From Yponomeuta sedellus (Eukaryota; Arthropoda; Insecta; Lepidoptera; Yponomeutidae), in assembly GCA_934045075.1 (NCBI GenBank), contig OW203732.1, positions 16,585,889 to 16,649,888 of the forward strand: a stretch of DNA of 64,000 bases, in the 5' to 3' direction. The notes under the pieces are model-generated. The model saw only the letters and a program-made list of their open reading frames with translations, was not told where the DNA came from and ran no database searches. Both the position numbers and the translations under genes were made by a program. Below are positions 1 to 11,215 of the stretch, piece by piece. Every line of letters starts with the position of its first letter. Positions within the stretch are counted from its first letter, which is position 1.

Positions 1-991
1 TAAACATTTTATCAACCTGAGTTAAACCAACCTGGATATAATGCAAAGCACCGATCTCTCTGGGAGGAAGAGGTCTGAAGAAGGTTTGGCCACACGTGTG
101 GACACGAAATATCTTGGACACTCAGATTTCCTCACAATGTTTGCACGGTTAGAGTCATCTCATACGGGAGTAGAGTCAAAGAGTATAGGAGGTTTAATCT
201 AAAAAAAATACCCATTTCTCCTCAAAATATTGCACAATTTTGTATCCAAATATGATTTTACTAAAGTGCCTCCACAAAATGAAGCGTCAGTCGACTCCTG
301 AACCTGAGTCCAGGCTCGCATTGCATAAAAGTACAATTCATAGTTTATTGTGACACTCAGACAGTCTTCCTACTTTTTTATCCGTGGATTAATTCATCAT
401 CATCTCATCATCTTCAGGCTATTAGTCCACTGCCAGCAGTCCAGACATGGCCCTCCACGGATGAGTGGAATTTCAATTCAATTCGATTCAATATTTCTTC
501 ACCACATGTTTTAAGATTACTGCACTACACAAATAATTGTGAATTTTGTATTTTTATTGCACTGAAATAGGTCCCCGACTTGCATTGGAGTTTTGCACTA
601 TCATCTTAGTTGTTACTATCTAGCAACAACTATGGTGGTAGCGCAATCTGGTCCTCCTGGTCTTTGCGTACCCTTCCGAAATACACGTGAGAGTTTATGT
701 AATGTAAATTGACGCTCCGGTGCGCTTTAATTCTGCGCCAGTATGACGAAATTTATACTCCCATTTGAATATTAATAATTTTCCTAATACTGATCTGTAA
801 AAGAGGTGTAATCGGAAAAGCCCGGGTGAAAGTGGGGAAACGTCTAGTGTCCAGAGGCTAAAATTGTGAACTGCTGCTTATACAGAACTGACTGGACACT
901 CTTACTTACTAAACAACTAAGCGCGGTATTGTCGAGCTACGGTATTCTGTCATTACTACGTTATATTGCAAAATTCTCCGTGTAATTCTTA
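1..991. other. Intergenic, no gene seen
   Basis: No open frame with coding character was found. Around 385-470 there is a stretch resembling the 3' tail of an RTE-type LINE (reading like 'tagtccactgc...ggccctcc'), which recurs near 14.9, 34.5 and 55.4 kb. The rest is unremarkable AT-rich sequence. Confidence 0.5.
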
Positions 992-1005
992 ATAGTTGTT
1001 ATGTG

Positions 1006-1313
1006 AAAACCTATTTAGAGGCTAATAATTACACCCATGCCGGGATTCGAACCCGCGACCTCTGGCTATTCGTGCCAGCGCTCTTTCCAACTGAGCTAAT
1101 GGCTGCCTGTACGTAATACAGAGAATAGTGTAAAGAGGTTCGAAATTTCACTGATGCCGGTGAGGCGCCCATTAGCTCAGTTGGAAAGAGCGCTGGCACG
1201 GATAGCCAGAGGTCGCGGGTTCGAATCCCGGCATGGGTGGAATTTTTAGCCTCTAAATAGGGTTTTCAAAATTTGTCCTTAGCACGGGTTAGTGCATTAA
1301 AAATAAAAATAGT
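1006..1313 (+). mobile_element. tRNA-like foldback element, full two-module copy
   Basis: The element is 308 bp and flanked by a perfect 14-bp direct repeat (992-1005 and 1314-1327, atagttgttatgtg). It opens with an antisense tRNA-like module (about 1032-1102), continues with a leader containing acgtaatacagagaatagtg, then carries the same module in sense orientation (1167-1238) with a B-box-like ggttcgaatcc. It ends in an A/T-rich tail (gtgcattaaaaataaaaata). The sense module can form D, anticodon and T stems (CTGGC/GCCAG in the anticodon arm), but its anticodon loop lacks the usual U33. The long direct repeat points to target-primed reverse transcription. The two opposed modules make the transcript a potential hairpin. 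Confidence 0.8.
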
Positions 1314-1379
1314 ATAGTTGTTATGTGGTATGGAGGAGATAATTTTTTTTGTGAGTTTTAGATCTCAAACTTGCAACTA

Positions 1380-1640
1380 AAACTTCACAAATGTACATAA
1401 CTCAGAAAATAAACTCATTGGTACATGCCCGCACTGCGGATTGAAGCTTGCTCTTGCCATCAAGTTGTCGGTAGCAAGCGGCGCCGCTCACCTTCTGAAG
1501 GAAAACATCGTGAGGAAAACTGGGTGTCTGAGGTGTTCAAATACGCATAAAATTGTCAATCTGCGGTGGGCACGCGTGGTAATTAAGCCCATACTCTGTC
1601 TCTGAGAGAAAACCTGTGCCCTGCAGTAGGAAGTTTATAG
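1380..1640. repeat. Dispersed SINE-like repeat (gaggaaa / cacgcgtggtaatt family)
   Basis: Contains the recurring blocks ggaaaacatcgtgaggaaa, gcacgcgtggtaattaag and gagaaaacctgtgccctgca. Related blocks occur at about 5960, 7795, 9425, 19145, 26815, 35310 and 39960. The part at 1415-1450 resembles the tRNA-like head seen intact at 33.4 kb. Confidence 0.6.
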
Positions 1641-1675
1641 GTTTAATAAAAAAAGATCTCAAAATATCAATATCA

Positions 1676-1800
1676 TGGTTGATGGAGGAAGCGACCTTGC
1701 ATTTATCACTCAATAAAGATTAAGTTTGGATGCAAATAAGAGGAACGAACTCACATCAATTTTATTGACATAAAACATTTGGCGATCTCAGAGATAATTT
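1676..1800 (+). repeat. Direct repeat copy 1
   Basis: A segment of about 125 bp beginning ggttgatggaggaagcgacc is repeated at 1987-2112 in the same orientation with a handful of differences. The two copies bracket a tRNA-like foldback element fragment. Confidence 0.75.
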
Positions 1801-1825
1801 TACGAGTACGAGTATACCTCCATAT

Positions 1826-1987
1826 TATATTCTTTTAAATGCACTAACCCGTGCTTATGACAATTTCAAAACCCATTTAGAGGCTAAAAATTCCACTCAT
1901 GCCGGGAGTCGATCCCGCGACCTTCGGCTAACCGTGCCAGCGCTTTCCCAACTGAGCTAATGGGCGACTAACCGGCATCAATGAAAT
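1826..1987 (-). mobile_element. tRNA-like foldback element fragment
   Basis: Antisense copy. The tail (aatgcactaacccgtgct) is on the left, followed by the cctctaaa-type border and an antisense tRNA-like module with a degraded B box (gggagtcgatcccg). It stops in the leader (ccggcatcaatgaaat). It lies between two direct repeats of 125 bp. Confidence 0.7.
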
Positions 1988-2112
1988 GGTTGATGGAGGA
2001 AGCGACCTTGTATTTTTCACTCAATAAAGATTTAATTTGGATGCAAATCCGAGGAACGAACTCACATCAATTTTATTGATATAAAACATTTGGCGATCTG
2101 AGATATAATTTT
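1987..2112 (+). repeat. Direct repeat copy 2
   Basis: Second copy of the segment at 1676-1800. A short piece beyond copy 1 (gtatacctccatat) reappears near 2351, so the duplicated tract may originally have been longer. Confidence 0.7.
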
Positions 2113-3592
2113 ACAGTGCCACCATCTTATTTGTTCAGTTGATAGCGGCACCGGTAAAAAATTTGTTATTTAGAAATTTACTAAGAAAAAATTTAAAATT
2201 TAAGGTCAAAGGCCCGTCTTTAAATGTAAATAAAATATATCTATAAATGAACAGACAGCGGAATGTTTCTTTTCAATATGGCGGATGACTATAGGCCCTA
2301 ATTACAATTTTGCCCACCTGAACAGATAACTTGGTGGCGCTATACGAGTAAGTATACCTCCATATGTTACAATCACATTGATCCTTCTATATTTGAAAGA
2401 AAAACTTCTCTTTCACTTTTCCTGACATCACCAGTTCCAAGCGTTTTTGTGACGTGTATTGCACTGCTGTGAGACGTCACATCCTGACATACTCGTAATT
2501 AGCATACCGTATTTTATTCTCAAAAGTATGTAATACAGGATACACCGTATAAAGCATAAAGTGGTCATCCATCAGGGACCGGATGTTAATCAAAATAAAA
2601 ATAATTGTTCATGCCATACCAAGAGATGAAAAAGAATAGAAGTAATTGTAACCGAAGGTATGAGAACGTTCGTCTTAACGTCGCTTTTCGGATTGGTCGT
2701 TTTCACTGGCATTCCTATATTATATTGACGGCCTCAAAGTAAATTATAATATCTGCAAAAATAAATTTTCATGTTATTGCATTAATGAATAACTAAGCAG
2801 ACTATATAAGTGGCAAAGCCTTCTTTGTTAATATTCTTTATATTATTTAATTAATATTATCTTTAAAATTAAATCACACCTGGTCTTGCAGAATCACAAA
2901 CATCATCTTATGTTGCTAGATTCAGTTTTGTTTTTTATTAGTCATGGCTGTGTCCCATTGCTGGGCAAAGGTTCAGTAATAATAGTTAATGGAAATTACA
3001 TGGCATATTTTAAGGTAACAGTGAAAAGTAACAAATTCTCTTGTTACGATGTTGTACTCCTAAATGGCTAATATTTTTTATCAAAAGTACCTACCAGTTC
3101 AAATTCCGATAGCGTTCAATGCTTAGAATTATAATGAAAAAGCCTAAAATTCTATGGGACGTACCAATCAATCATACGTCATTGTGAAGCCATTTCTACA
3201 AATCGAAGTATGGTGTATGTATGGTGAAGAAAAACCCCCTGGGGTTTAACTTTTAAAATAACCCCCACACAAGCTTGTTTACTTCTGTAAACAATCTTGC
3301 TACCGCTAGAGCAACGAGGTAGTTATCTATACATTTACGATCTATCTATTAATCCGCCCCATGAATAATTTAATTTAAGTTATTTATTTGGGGAAAATAC
3401 AGGCACCGACAACGAATATTTTTATGTTTACATATTGAGTGTGGACATATCTGTCCTATGGAACATTTCTCATTTATAGTTAAGGCAGGTAGTGTAAAAG
3501 CGGGAAGCGCATACAATGGTCTAACATGAAAAAAAATATAACTTATCAAATAAAACTAGGTATAGGCCATTGAGGTTAAAAAAATACACGGT
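2113..3592. other. Intergenic, no gene seen
   Basis: AT-rich with only short random open frames. A TATA-like ctatataag sits near 2802, but no gene follows that I can support. A 61-codon open frame at 2886-3071 has no recognisable features. Confidence 0.4.
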
Positions 3593-3604
3593 TATTTAGC
3601 TAGA

Positions 3605-3824
3605 AACCAATTAGAGGCTAATAATTCCACCCATTCCGGGATTCGAACCCGCGACCTCTGGCTATCTGTGCTGGTATCCAACTGAGCTAATGGGCGACTC
3701 ACCGGCATCAGTGAAATTTCGAACCTCTTAACACTATTCTCTGTAATACGTACGTCTAATAGGTTTTTAAAATTGTCCTTAGCACGAGTTAGTGCATTAA
3801 AAATAAAAATAGTATATTTAGCTA
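3605..3824 (+). mobile_element. tRNA-like foldback element, antisense module with sense tail
   Basis: A 220-bp copy flanked by a perfect 12-bp direct repeat (3593-3604 and 3825-3836, tatttagctaga). It carries the antisense tRNA-like module and leader joined directly to the sense tail (ggtttttaaaattgtcctta ... aaaaataaaaatag). The sense module is missing, so this is an internally rearranged member of the family seen at 1006-1313. Confidence 0.8.
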
Positions 3825-3839
3825 GAGTCCCTTACTCCG

Positions 3840-5950
3840 CTGGCTCAGCGACCCGATGTGATTCTTGGCTTCTCACGCAAGTCGCCACTGGTCTCGGTGT
3901 TGGGCGGTCTGTTCCCAGTCGCCCGTCTGGAGCTCACCCAGGTCCTTGAAGAATAGAATGGACTCCACTGCTAGACTTAAAATTAATCTTCCCTCTCACG
4001 CCATAATACGCCCCTTCCCCTGCCAATTCGTTCCTTAAGAAACATTCTGACGAGGTCATTTTGACAGCGAACAACATATTTGGTTATCTATTAACCTTTA
4101 AGTGTTGTACCTAGTCAAACCCAAACAGCGAGTGGGTCACCATATCTGTTGGGATTAAATATTTGTGCAAACGATTCAGCACACGTAAGGTACATGAGAA
4201 CCAAAGTTTTTTCAGTCTATTAATTATTCCTCTTCTCATGGTGCCTTTCGGACTAAGTTAGCGAAGTATGGCAGTTGTATCCACATATTCATCTCTGTCT
4301 CTCTCAAGGGGGAAGAGCTCTGCAAAGTATGAAAAGCTTGCTAACTTCTACGTTCAGGGAGGAGATAGATAGATCTAATAGATTCTTTATTGCACGTACA
4401 CCAGAAATTACATAAGAGACTGAAAAAATAACAGTACTGTACAAGTGCCGACCTTATTACTAAGCTAAAGTAATTGTGTAAAGCGAAAGGGGAGGCCTTT
4501 GTCCAGCATTGGGACACAATCGAGGCTACATAACAAAAATAAACTATTACGTAATTATGTATATGAGTGTTGTATCACTTTGATACAAAATTCAAATTTA
4601 CAAAATTATGTGGCGACTCTAGAAAAATGTAGTTAACCCATAAAAAGGTAACTTTATAATTTTTATTCAACTGTTACTTTTACTGCATTGAAAGAAAACG
4701 CACCAATATATAAGTCATAAATAAACACTCGCTATAAATTCTTTACTTTTATTTATTGCGATAATCCAATTTTTTATACTCTCGTTTCTGAATGATTAAG
4801 CTGGATGCATACCAAGTGTATAATAACAAAAATTGTTATTCTAAAAACATTATTTAGGGCTCTACAAGTGTGTTCCTTTATTATTAATCGAACGTATGTG
4901 CCCTGTCGTACAGTCGCATGCACTAACATGTAAACCCCTTGTCACATTAACCTCTTCTAGCCTGATGTATGAGAAATTGACTATTTTGACTTTGACAAGG
5001 TACAGAAATGCATACATGTCAGTGCTCGTGACTGTACATTGTCTTTGCCAGTGGCAGTGTGACGTCCATATTGAATTGAATCAAAAAATATTTATTGCAC
5101 AAGGCTTATTACTACATAGAATTTTCTTCTTGTCGATATGGAGTATAGAAGGGCCAGTGGAAGCCAGAAATAATAGGCAACTTGCTAAGCTTATGGTCGT
5201 AAGCTTACAAACTATATTTATTTTTATGCGCTTGATGTGATGCCAACTTTATGGAACTTCTAAGGAATTTCGATGATCACCGTATACCTACGCGTTTTAA
5301 TGACCCACCTAATTGTAGGTATTAATATTCATGATACAGTTAATTAATTTAAATTATACGGTCTACATCTTCGTTGGTAAAAATATAATATGAAATTGCT
5401 GGTGAAATGACAGAATTATATTGCATAATTATTGTCATGTCCTTATGTTTTTGTTGGGAGTTGAAATTGACGTATCGTCTTATTATTGATGTGTGGAAAA
5501 ACAGAAGAAAAGGTACCTAGCTATAGATTTTATAACGCACGCCTATTTGAAAGACTTTTGGTATTCACGTACGATCAATACGGGATGCGTTCGGGATCAT
5601 AAACCTGTAACGGTGCAAACCTCTTCACACCATTTTTATTTCTTTTCTATCTATCATTTTCAAATATTTAAATTATGTACGTCACACATTTTTCGATTTC
5701 CCTGATTTTTCACCACTACTGCTTTACGCTTTGACCAGATCTGACTTTTTACCTGCTTATCCGTTTTTATCCAGTTTTTCTGTTTTATTAAAATATTATA
5801 CTAAATCTATAAATAAAACCACACCTGAAGTCGTTCCAGAGTTTATTTATTATTATAAATATATACAACGTTCCAAACCTTGACGAAGTCGATAAAAAAA
5901 GGTACTTAATAATGCAAAACCACTCGATTCACGTCGAAATAAAACACAAC
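3840..5950. other. Intergenic with LINE 3'-tail scraps
   Basis: Around 4370-4560 is a recurring tail-type sequence (ctaatagattctttattgca) also seen near 36.6 and 53.5 kb. Open frames at 4896-5240 and 5493-5705 have low-complexity, non-conserved translations and are not supported as genes. Confidence 0.4.
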
Positions 5951-6343
5951 ACAATGTACAGTTCGTGAAAACATCATGAGGAAACCTGACTGCCCGAGGT
6001 GTTCAGATACCTCAACGCTTGAAATTGCCAATCCGCGGTGGGCACGCGTGGTAATTAAGGCCATACTCTCTCTCTTTCTCTCTCTGAGAGAAGGCCTGTG
6101 CCCTGCAGTGAGCGTTTATAGGCTAGGTTAAAAAAATCTACAAATGATTCGTTATTTGATTAATATTCAAGTTTCTAGATCCGTGTTTTATTACTGTGTA
6201 GCCATGTACGTCCCACTGCAGATAAAACGCCGTATCGCTTCTTAATGAACTAGCGTTCTGTTATTTATTTATTGTTTTATTTATGTCTTTTTGGGAGACT
6301 TGCAGCTTACATAGAAATGGACAGTTCCTAATGACTAACTATA

Positions 6344-6500
6344 ATACGTAATACAGAGAATATTGTAAAGAGGTTCGAAATTTCACTGATGCCGTGAGTC
6401 GCCCATTGGCTCAATTGGTAGAGCGCTGGTACGGATAGCCAGAGGTTGCGGGTTCGAATCCCGGCATGGGTGAAATTTTTAGCCTCTAAATAGGTTTTTA
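6344..6500 (+). mobile_element. tRNA-like element with precise empty site in the duplicate
   Basis: A 157-bp insertion flanked by a perfect 11-bp direct repeat (6333-6343 and 6501-6511, gactaactata). The duplicate has a single gactaactata at the corresponding place (about 8165), so this is an exact empty site. The element starts atacgtaatacagag, holds a sense tRNA-like module (about 6401-6470, B box ggttcgaatcc) and ends ctctaaataggttttta. It lacks the long tail of other copies. Confidence 0.85.
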
Positions 6501-7420
6501 GACTAACTATAAGCTAAACATAAGTTTCCGCATATGGTAACTACGAGTAACTATAACACATGTGCAAGTTAATATAAAACGAGTTTAAACTACACTACAG
6601 CACCGAGGACGCGTCCTTGATGGCTCGTAAATTAAATTCTCACCGGGATTGTCAATTGCAACCGCTGAAGTATGTGTATTCCTCATAGTCAGATTTCCTC
6701 AGGATGTTGTTTTTAATATCCATCAAAACTATCGATAAAAATGTGAGATGAAACTGACGTTGAGTATTTTTAGTAGTTTTTTAACTATAATTACTAATAA
6801 TCAATATTGTTGACTTTATATAAAATAATTGGTTTACCTATTTTGGAACGTAACTTCATAATTAACTCTTGTAATTCTTGCCGAGGGTAGTAAACTAACA
6901 GTTAATGCTTTCGAAAAGACGCCCGTCACCTCAGTCATCCGAGACCACGGCACCTGTAGAAGTGCCGAAACGTCGGAAAATTGTAAAAAATATATAATAA
7001 AACGAGTGAAATCCGTATAAAACAGTTTTAATTAAACTGACGTTTGTCCATAGCATGGTTATAGTCATATTAAAAGGCCAACCTAATATTATTTTCTTAG
7101 TAACAAATTACTGGGTCCACAATATACCTGTTTCAAAATTACGAAGGATCAATAACCTCCCAAAGATAATGTTTGTTATTTAACGGTCCGTCTGATTGGA
7201 GTGCGAAGTTGAAAAAAAAAGCGTTCGATTAATAGGCAAACACAACAGGAAAAATTTATGACTATCTTTTATACAGGCTTACCTCAAACGTGAGCGAATC
7301 CTAAGACATCACAAGCACAGTTTGGTTATATAACTGAGTACTTTCATTTTTAATTTTCAATGAATTTCTCGAATCAATAAATTTTAAATTTAATTGCATT
7401 AAAAGTATAGTAATATATTA

Positions 7421-7595
7421 ACGGGTCAAATCACAATTATTTATTAGGTAAAACGAAATTACCTAAAAAAGACTCGGCTCGTGTGGTCTACCGTAAAACG
7501 GGTAGACCACCCGAGACCACGGCAACTGCAACGCTGCCGAAACGTCGGAAAATAAGATAACATTTTACTTAACAAATAATCGCGATCTGACCCGT
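7421..7595. mobile_element. MITE with acgggtc termini (copy A)
   Basis: A 175-bp inverted-repeat element. The left end acgggtcaaatcacaattat and the right end match in inverted orientation over about 30 bp. Flanking tta on both sides may be the target duplication. The interior has ccgaaacgtcgg and a small palindrome around gtctaccgtaaaacgggtag. No coding capacity. Confidence 0.7.
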
Positions 7596-7865
7596 TTAAT
7601 AAATAACTATGTATGAGTATCGCGAATCATTAAGAAATACAAAATTATTGTATTTTCTAAGGTTAACACGAGCACTAGACATAATAAAAACTGTATTTTT
7701 ACGGAAAATTTTAAAAATTTCAAATTAAATGAGTAAAATCCGTGTAAATACAGTTTTTATTACGCATTAGGAGTGTCAATAAAAGTATCCGTGACGGGAA
7801 ACATCTTGAGGGAACCTGAGTATTGAAGTGTTAAAGTTGTTAAAGCGGCTTAAAATTGCCGTTCC

Positions 7866-9465
7866 GCGGTAGGCACGCGTGCTAATTAAGGCCATACTCT
7901 CTCTCTTTCTCTCTCTGAGAGAAGGCCTGTGCCCTGCAGTGAGCGTTTATAGGCTAGGTTAAAAAAATCTACAAATGATTGGTTATTTGATTAATATTCA
8001 AGTTTCTAGATCCGTGTTTTATTACTGTGTAGCCATGTACGTCCCACTGCAGATAAAACGCCTTATCGCTTCTTAATGAACTAGCGTTCTGTTATTTATT
8101 TATTGTTTTATTTATGTCTTTTTGGGAAACTTGCAGCTTACATAGAAATGGACAGTTCCTAATGACTAACTATAAGCTAAACATAAGTTTCCGCATATGG
8201 TAACTACGAGTAAGTATAACACATATGCAAGAGCCGAGGACGCGTCCTTGAGGGCTCGTAAATTAAATTCTCACCGGGATTGTCAATTGCAACCGCTGAA
8301 GTATGTCTATTCCTCATAGTCAGATTTCCTCAGGATGTTGTTTTTAATATCCATCAAAACTATCGATAAAAATCTGAGATGAAACTGACGTTTAGTATTT
8401 TTAGTAGTTTTTTAACTTCAATTACTAATAATCAATATTGTTGACTTTATATAAAATAATTGGTTTAGCTATTTTGGAACGTAACTTCATAATTAACTTT
8501 TGTAATTCTTGCCGAGGGTAGTAAACTAACAGTTAATGCCTTCAAAAAGACGCCCGTCACCTCAGTCATCCGAGACCACGGCACCTGTAGAAGTGCCGAA
8601 ACGTCGGAAAATTGTAAAAAATATATAATAAAACGAGTGAAATCCGTATAAAAACAGTTTTAATTAAATTGATGTTTGTCCATAGCATGGTTATAGTCAT
8701 ATTAAAAGGCCAACCTAATATTATTTTCTTAGTAACAAATTACTGGGTCCACAATATACCTGTTTCAAAATTACGAAGGATCAATAACCTCCCAAAGATA
8801 ATGTTTGTTATTTAACGGTCCGTCTGATTGGAGTGCGAAGTTGAAAAAAAAGCGTTCGATTAATAGGCAAACACAACAGGAAAAATTTATGACTATCTTT
8901 TATACAGGCTTACCTCAAACGTGAGCGAATCCTAAGACATCACAAGCACAGTTTGGTTATATAACTGAGTACTTTCATTTTTAATTTTCAATGAATTTCT
9001 CGAATTAATAAATTTTAAATTTAATTTCATTAAAAGTATAGTAATATATTAACGGGTTAAATCGCAATTATTTATTAAGTAAAACGTAATTACCTAAAAA
9101 AGACTCGGCTCGTGTGGTCTACCGTAAAACGGGTAGACCACCCGAGACCACGGCAACTGCAACGCTGCCGAAACGTCGGGAAATAAGGTAACATTTTACC
9201 TAATAAATAATCGCGATCTGACCCGTTTAATAAATAACTATGTATGAGTATCGCGAATCATTAAGAAAAACAAAATTATTGTATTTTCTAAGGTTAACAC
9301 GAGCACTAGACATAATAAAAACTGTATTTTTACGGAAAATTTTAAAAATTTCAAATTAAATGAGTAAAATCCGTGTAAATACAGTTTTTAGTACGCATTA
9401 GAAGTGTCAATAAAAGTATCCGTGACGGGAAACATCTTGAGGGAACCTGAGTATTGAAGCGGTAG
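7866..9465 (+). repeat. Tandem segmental duplication, copy B
   Basis: Second copy of 6035-7865, differing by scattered substitutions and the two indels noted for copy A. The high similarity by eye implies a recent event. No gene is contained in either copy. Confidence 0.85.
9052..9226. mobile_element. MITE with acgggtc termini (copy B)
   Basis: Paralogue of 7421-7595, carried along by the tandem duplication. Same inverted ends and the same internal ccgaaacgtcgg core. Confidence 0.7.
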
Positions 9466-9639
9466 GCACGCGTGGTAATTAAGCCCTTACTCGCTCTGTG
9501 AGAGAAAGCCTGTGCCCTGCAAGGGGGTTATATATAGGCTCAAAAAAAAGCATGAATAAATAAATGAAACGTCGTAAAATTGAGTTTCATAAAATTACAA
9601 TTTCTAGCTTATTATGTACAATTCGAGGTACACTGCGTA

Positions 9640-9745
9640 GCAGTCTATTTGTTAATCTAGGGGTTAATCGACTTTGTATTATTTAAGAATCATGGTTGTA
9701 ATATTTTTCTGGTTCTACAATAAAGTGTTCTCTATCTATCTATTA
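9640..9745 (+). repeat. LINE 3' tail fragment
   Basis: Ends ctacaataaagtgttctcta followed by tctatctatt. The same tail recurs at about 13440-13497 and 56620-56690, where it is preceded by the ggaagagatcgctc block. Confidence 0.55.
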
Positions 9746-10021
9746 TATTAGCCACATCGAATTGCCATAGTAAACCATGAATAAAAGTTTTAAAAAAACA
9801 GTCCCCTAGGTTAAATATAATTTCATTAAATTTACGCTCTTCCTATGTCACGGCCTGCGGTAAAACATTAATGTGTACTATGTAGAGTAAGGTTTTATTT
9901 TCACTATACTTAACACATAATTATTATCTCATCTCATCTGAGAATCACAGACATATCTTATGGCAATTCACGTGAAACAAAAAACGTTTTGATACTTTAT
10001 TACAGTAGTACCTAATTCAAT

Positions 10022-10230
10022 ATTTGCGTTAGCCCTATGCTAAGTCCAACTAAATGACTTGTATTATAGGTGATAACTCGACGATAGATTTCATACAATA
10101 AATACATAGATAACATCCAAGACCCGAGACAAACAAGAAAAGTTCGTTTCTTAGACCCGGCCGGGGATCGAACCTGAGACCTTAGGTTTTACAGACAGCG
10201 TGCCAAACCGCTGCGCCACCGAGGCCGTCA
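10022..10230 (-). mobile_element. tRNA-derived SINE (gaggccgt family)
   Basis: Read on the minus strand, the element opens tgacggcctcggtggcgcag, an A-box-like start, followed by a B-box-like ggttcgatcc about 45 bases on. The body contains agataacatccaagacccga in plus orientation. Full and partial relatives lie at 61808-62046 and 30560-30737. It is a SINE head rather than a tRNA gene because the same body follows it in each copy. Confidence 0.75.
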
Positions 10231-10984
10231 AATCAGGAGGATCGTAGGATCTATCAGTGAATAAAATGTATAGATCATCTGCCCGCTACTGAGCACATAG
10301 AAGATCGATGTATCATTATGAATAATTGATTAAGCTGCCCCCACACTTGACAGACACATTTATCTGTCAACATTCCTGTGCAAGACAAAAAAAATACTGA
10401 CAGTCATAAAGTTATCGTCCTAAACATGAGCTTGGAAAAACGTTACATGTAAAAAAGAGACGAAACAAGCTCGTTCTATATTCAATTTAAAGTTGTTAAT
10501 GAGATCGATTTGTAAAAAAAAAACTGCACTCGATGTTTTGGGGTGATAACCTTTCATTACTATTATTAAAGGCTTGGCATATTTACTGGCCATTTAGTCA
10601 AGTACTTAGCTCACCAAATTGTAGTTACTAAAAAAAACATGTTCTGTAAGTGGCTAATTCAAGGAAGTTTTTTCGAATTTTTATAGAGCAATAATGATTT
10701 GTGGCTAAGGTTAAAAAAATTGACTCTAATGCTATCTTTAGCTTTTTAACTAAATGGTATTTTTAAACGGAACAAAAATTGCGATGTCACTTTATGTTTT
10801 TTATACGTAGACTAAAATGAGAAATTTAATTTTCATCCCACCATCTCGGAAAGAGTATTTTTAATCTTCATTATCTGAGTGGAAAAGCCGTTTTTATTCT
10901 CTAGAGGATAAAGTAAATTGAATTTAGAACATCGTGTGCACTAAGTTTGTGAATTAAAAAAGTGTACCTATCTTGTGATTGTAA
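10231..10984. other. Intergenic, no gene seen
   Basis: AT-rich sequence without recognisable repeats or coding frames. Confidence 0.4.
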
Positions 10985-11215
10985 ACGTTTTTTTTTTGCA
11001 TTTAGTCATTTCCTCGCTGATGTGGAATGAAAAGTTGCGTGTTGCACTCGAGTGCAAAGATTTTTCACCTCGTGCTCTTTTGATTCCCTCGCTAACGCTC
11101 AGGATTCTAATTTTGAATCACTCGCTGCGCTCGTGATTCAATTTTAGAATCCTTCATTTGCTCGGTCATCAAAATTGAACACGCGGTTTAAAAGCAACTT
11201 TGCACTCTTGTATAA
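10985..11215. repeat. Repeat with cactcg palindromes
   Basis: Locally more GC-rich. Carries tgcactcgagtgca (a perfect palindrome) and inverted blocks gattctaattttgaatcac and gtgattcaattttagaatcc. It looks like a non-coding inverted-repeat element, but termini were not resolved. Confidence 0.5.

Larger units (their letters stand above)
6035..7865 (+). repeat. Tandem segmental duplication, copy A
   Basis: About 1.83 kb, nearly identical to the adjacent 7866-9465. Borders are approximate and fall in the cggtgggcacgcgtg block that recurs at both junctions, which suggests unequal exchange between dispersed repeats. Copy A carries two extras absent from copy B: a tRNA-like element (6344-6500) and about 34 bp near 6570-6602. 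It contains inverted-repeat elements with the core ccgaaacgtcgg. Confidence 0.85.

Noticed and set aside
1167..1238. Possible functional tRNA gene (also at 6401, 15338, 59127, 59435)
   Set aside because: The cloverleaf arms partly form, but the anticodon loop (ACGGATA) lacks U33, the acceptor stem has a mismatch, and the same flanks follow every copy, so these are repeat modules and not tRNA genes.
2802..2810. TATA box with a downstream small gene (2886-3071)
   Set aside because: The 61-codon frame has no supporting feature; a TATA-like string is expected by chance in AT-rich DNA.
4896..5240. 114-codon open frame
   Set aside because: No signal, domain or composition typical of a protein; it lies in AT-rich repeat-like DNA and includes tail-type repeat sequence.
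6035..9465. Long terminal repeats of an LTR retrotransposon
   Set aside because: The two copies are directly adjacent with no gag/pol between them and no TG...CA ends, so a tandem duplication is the better reading.
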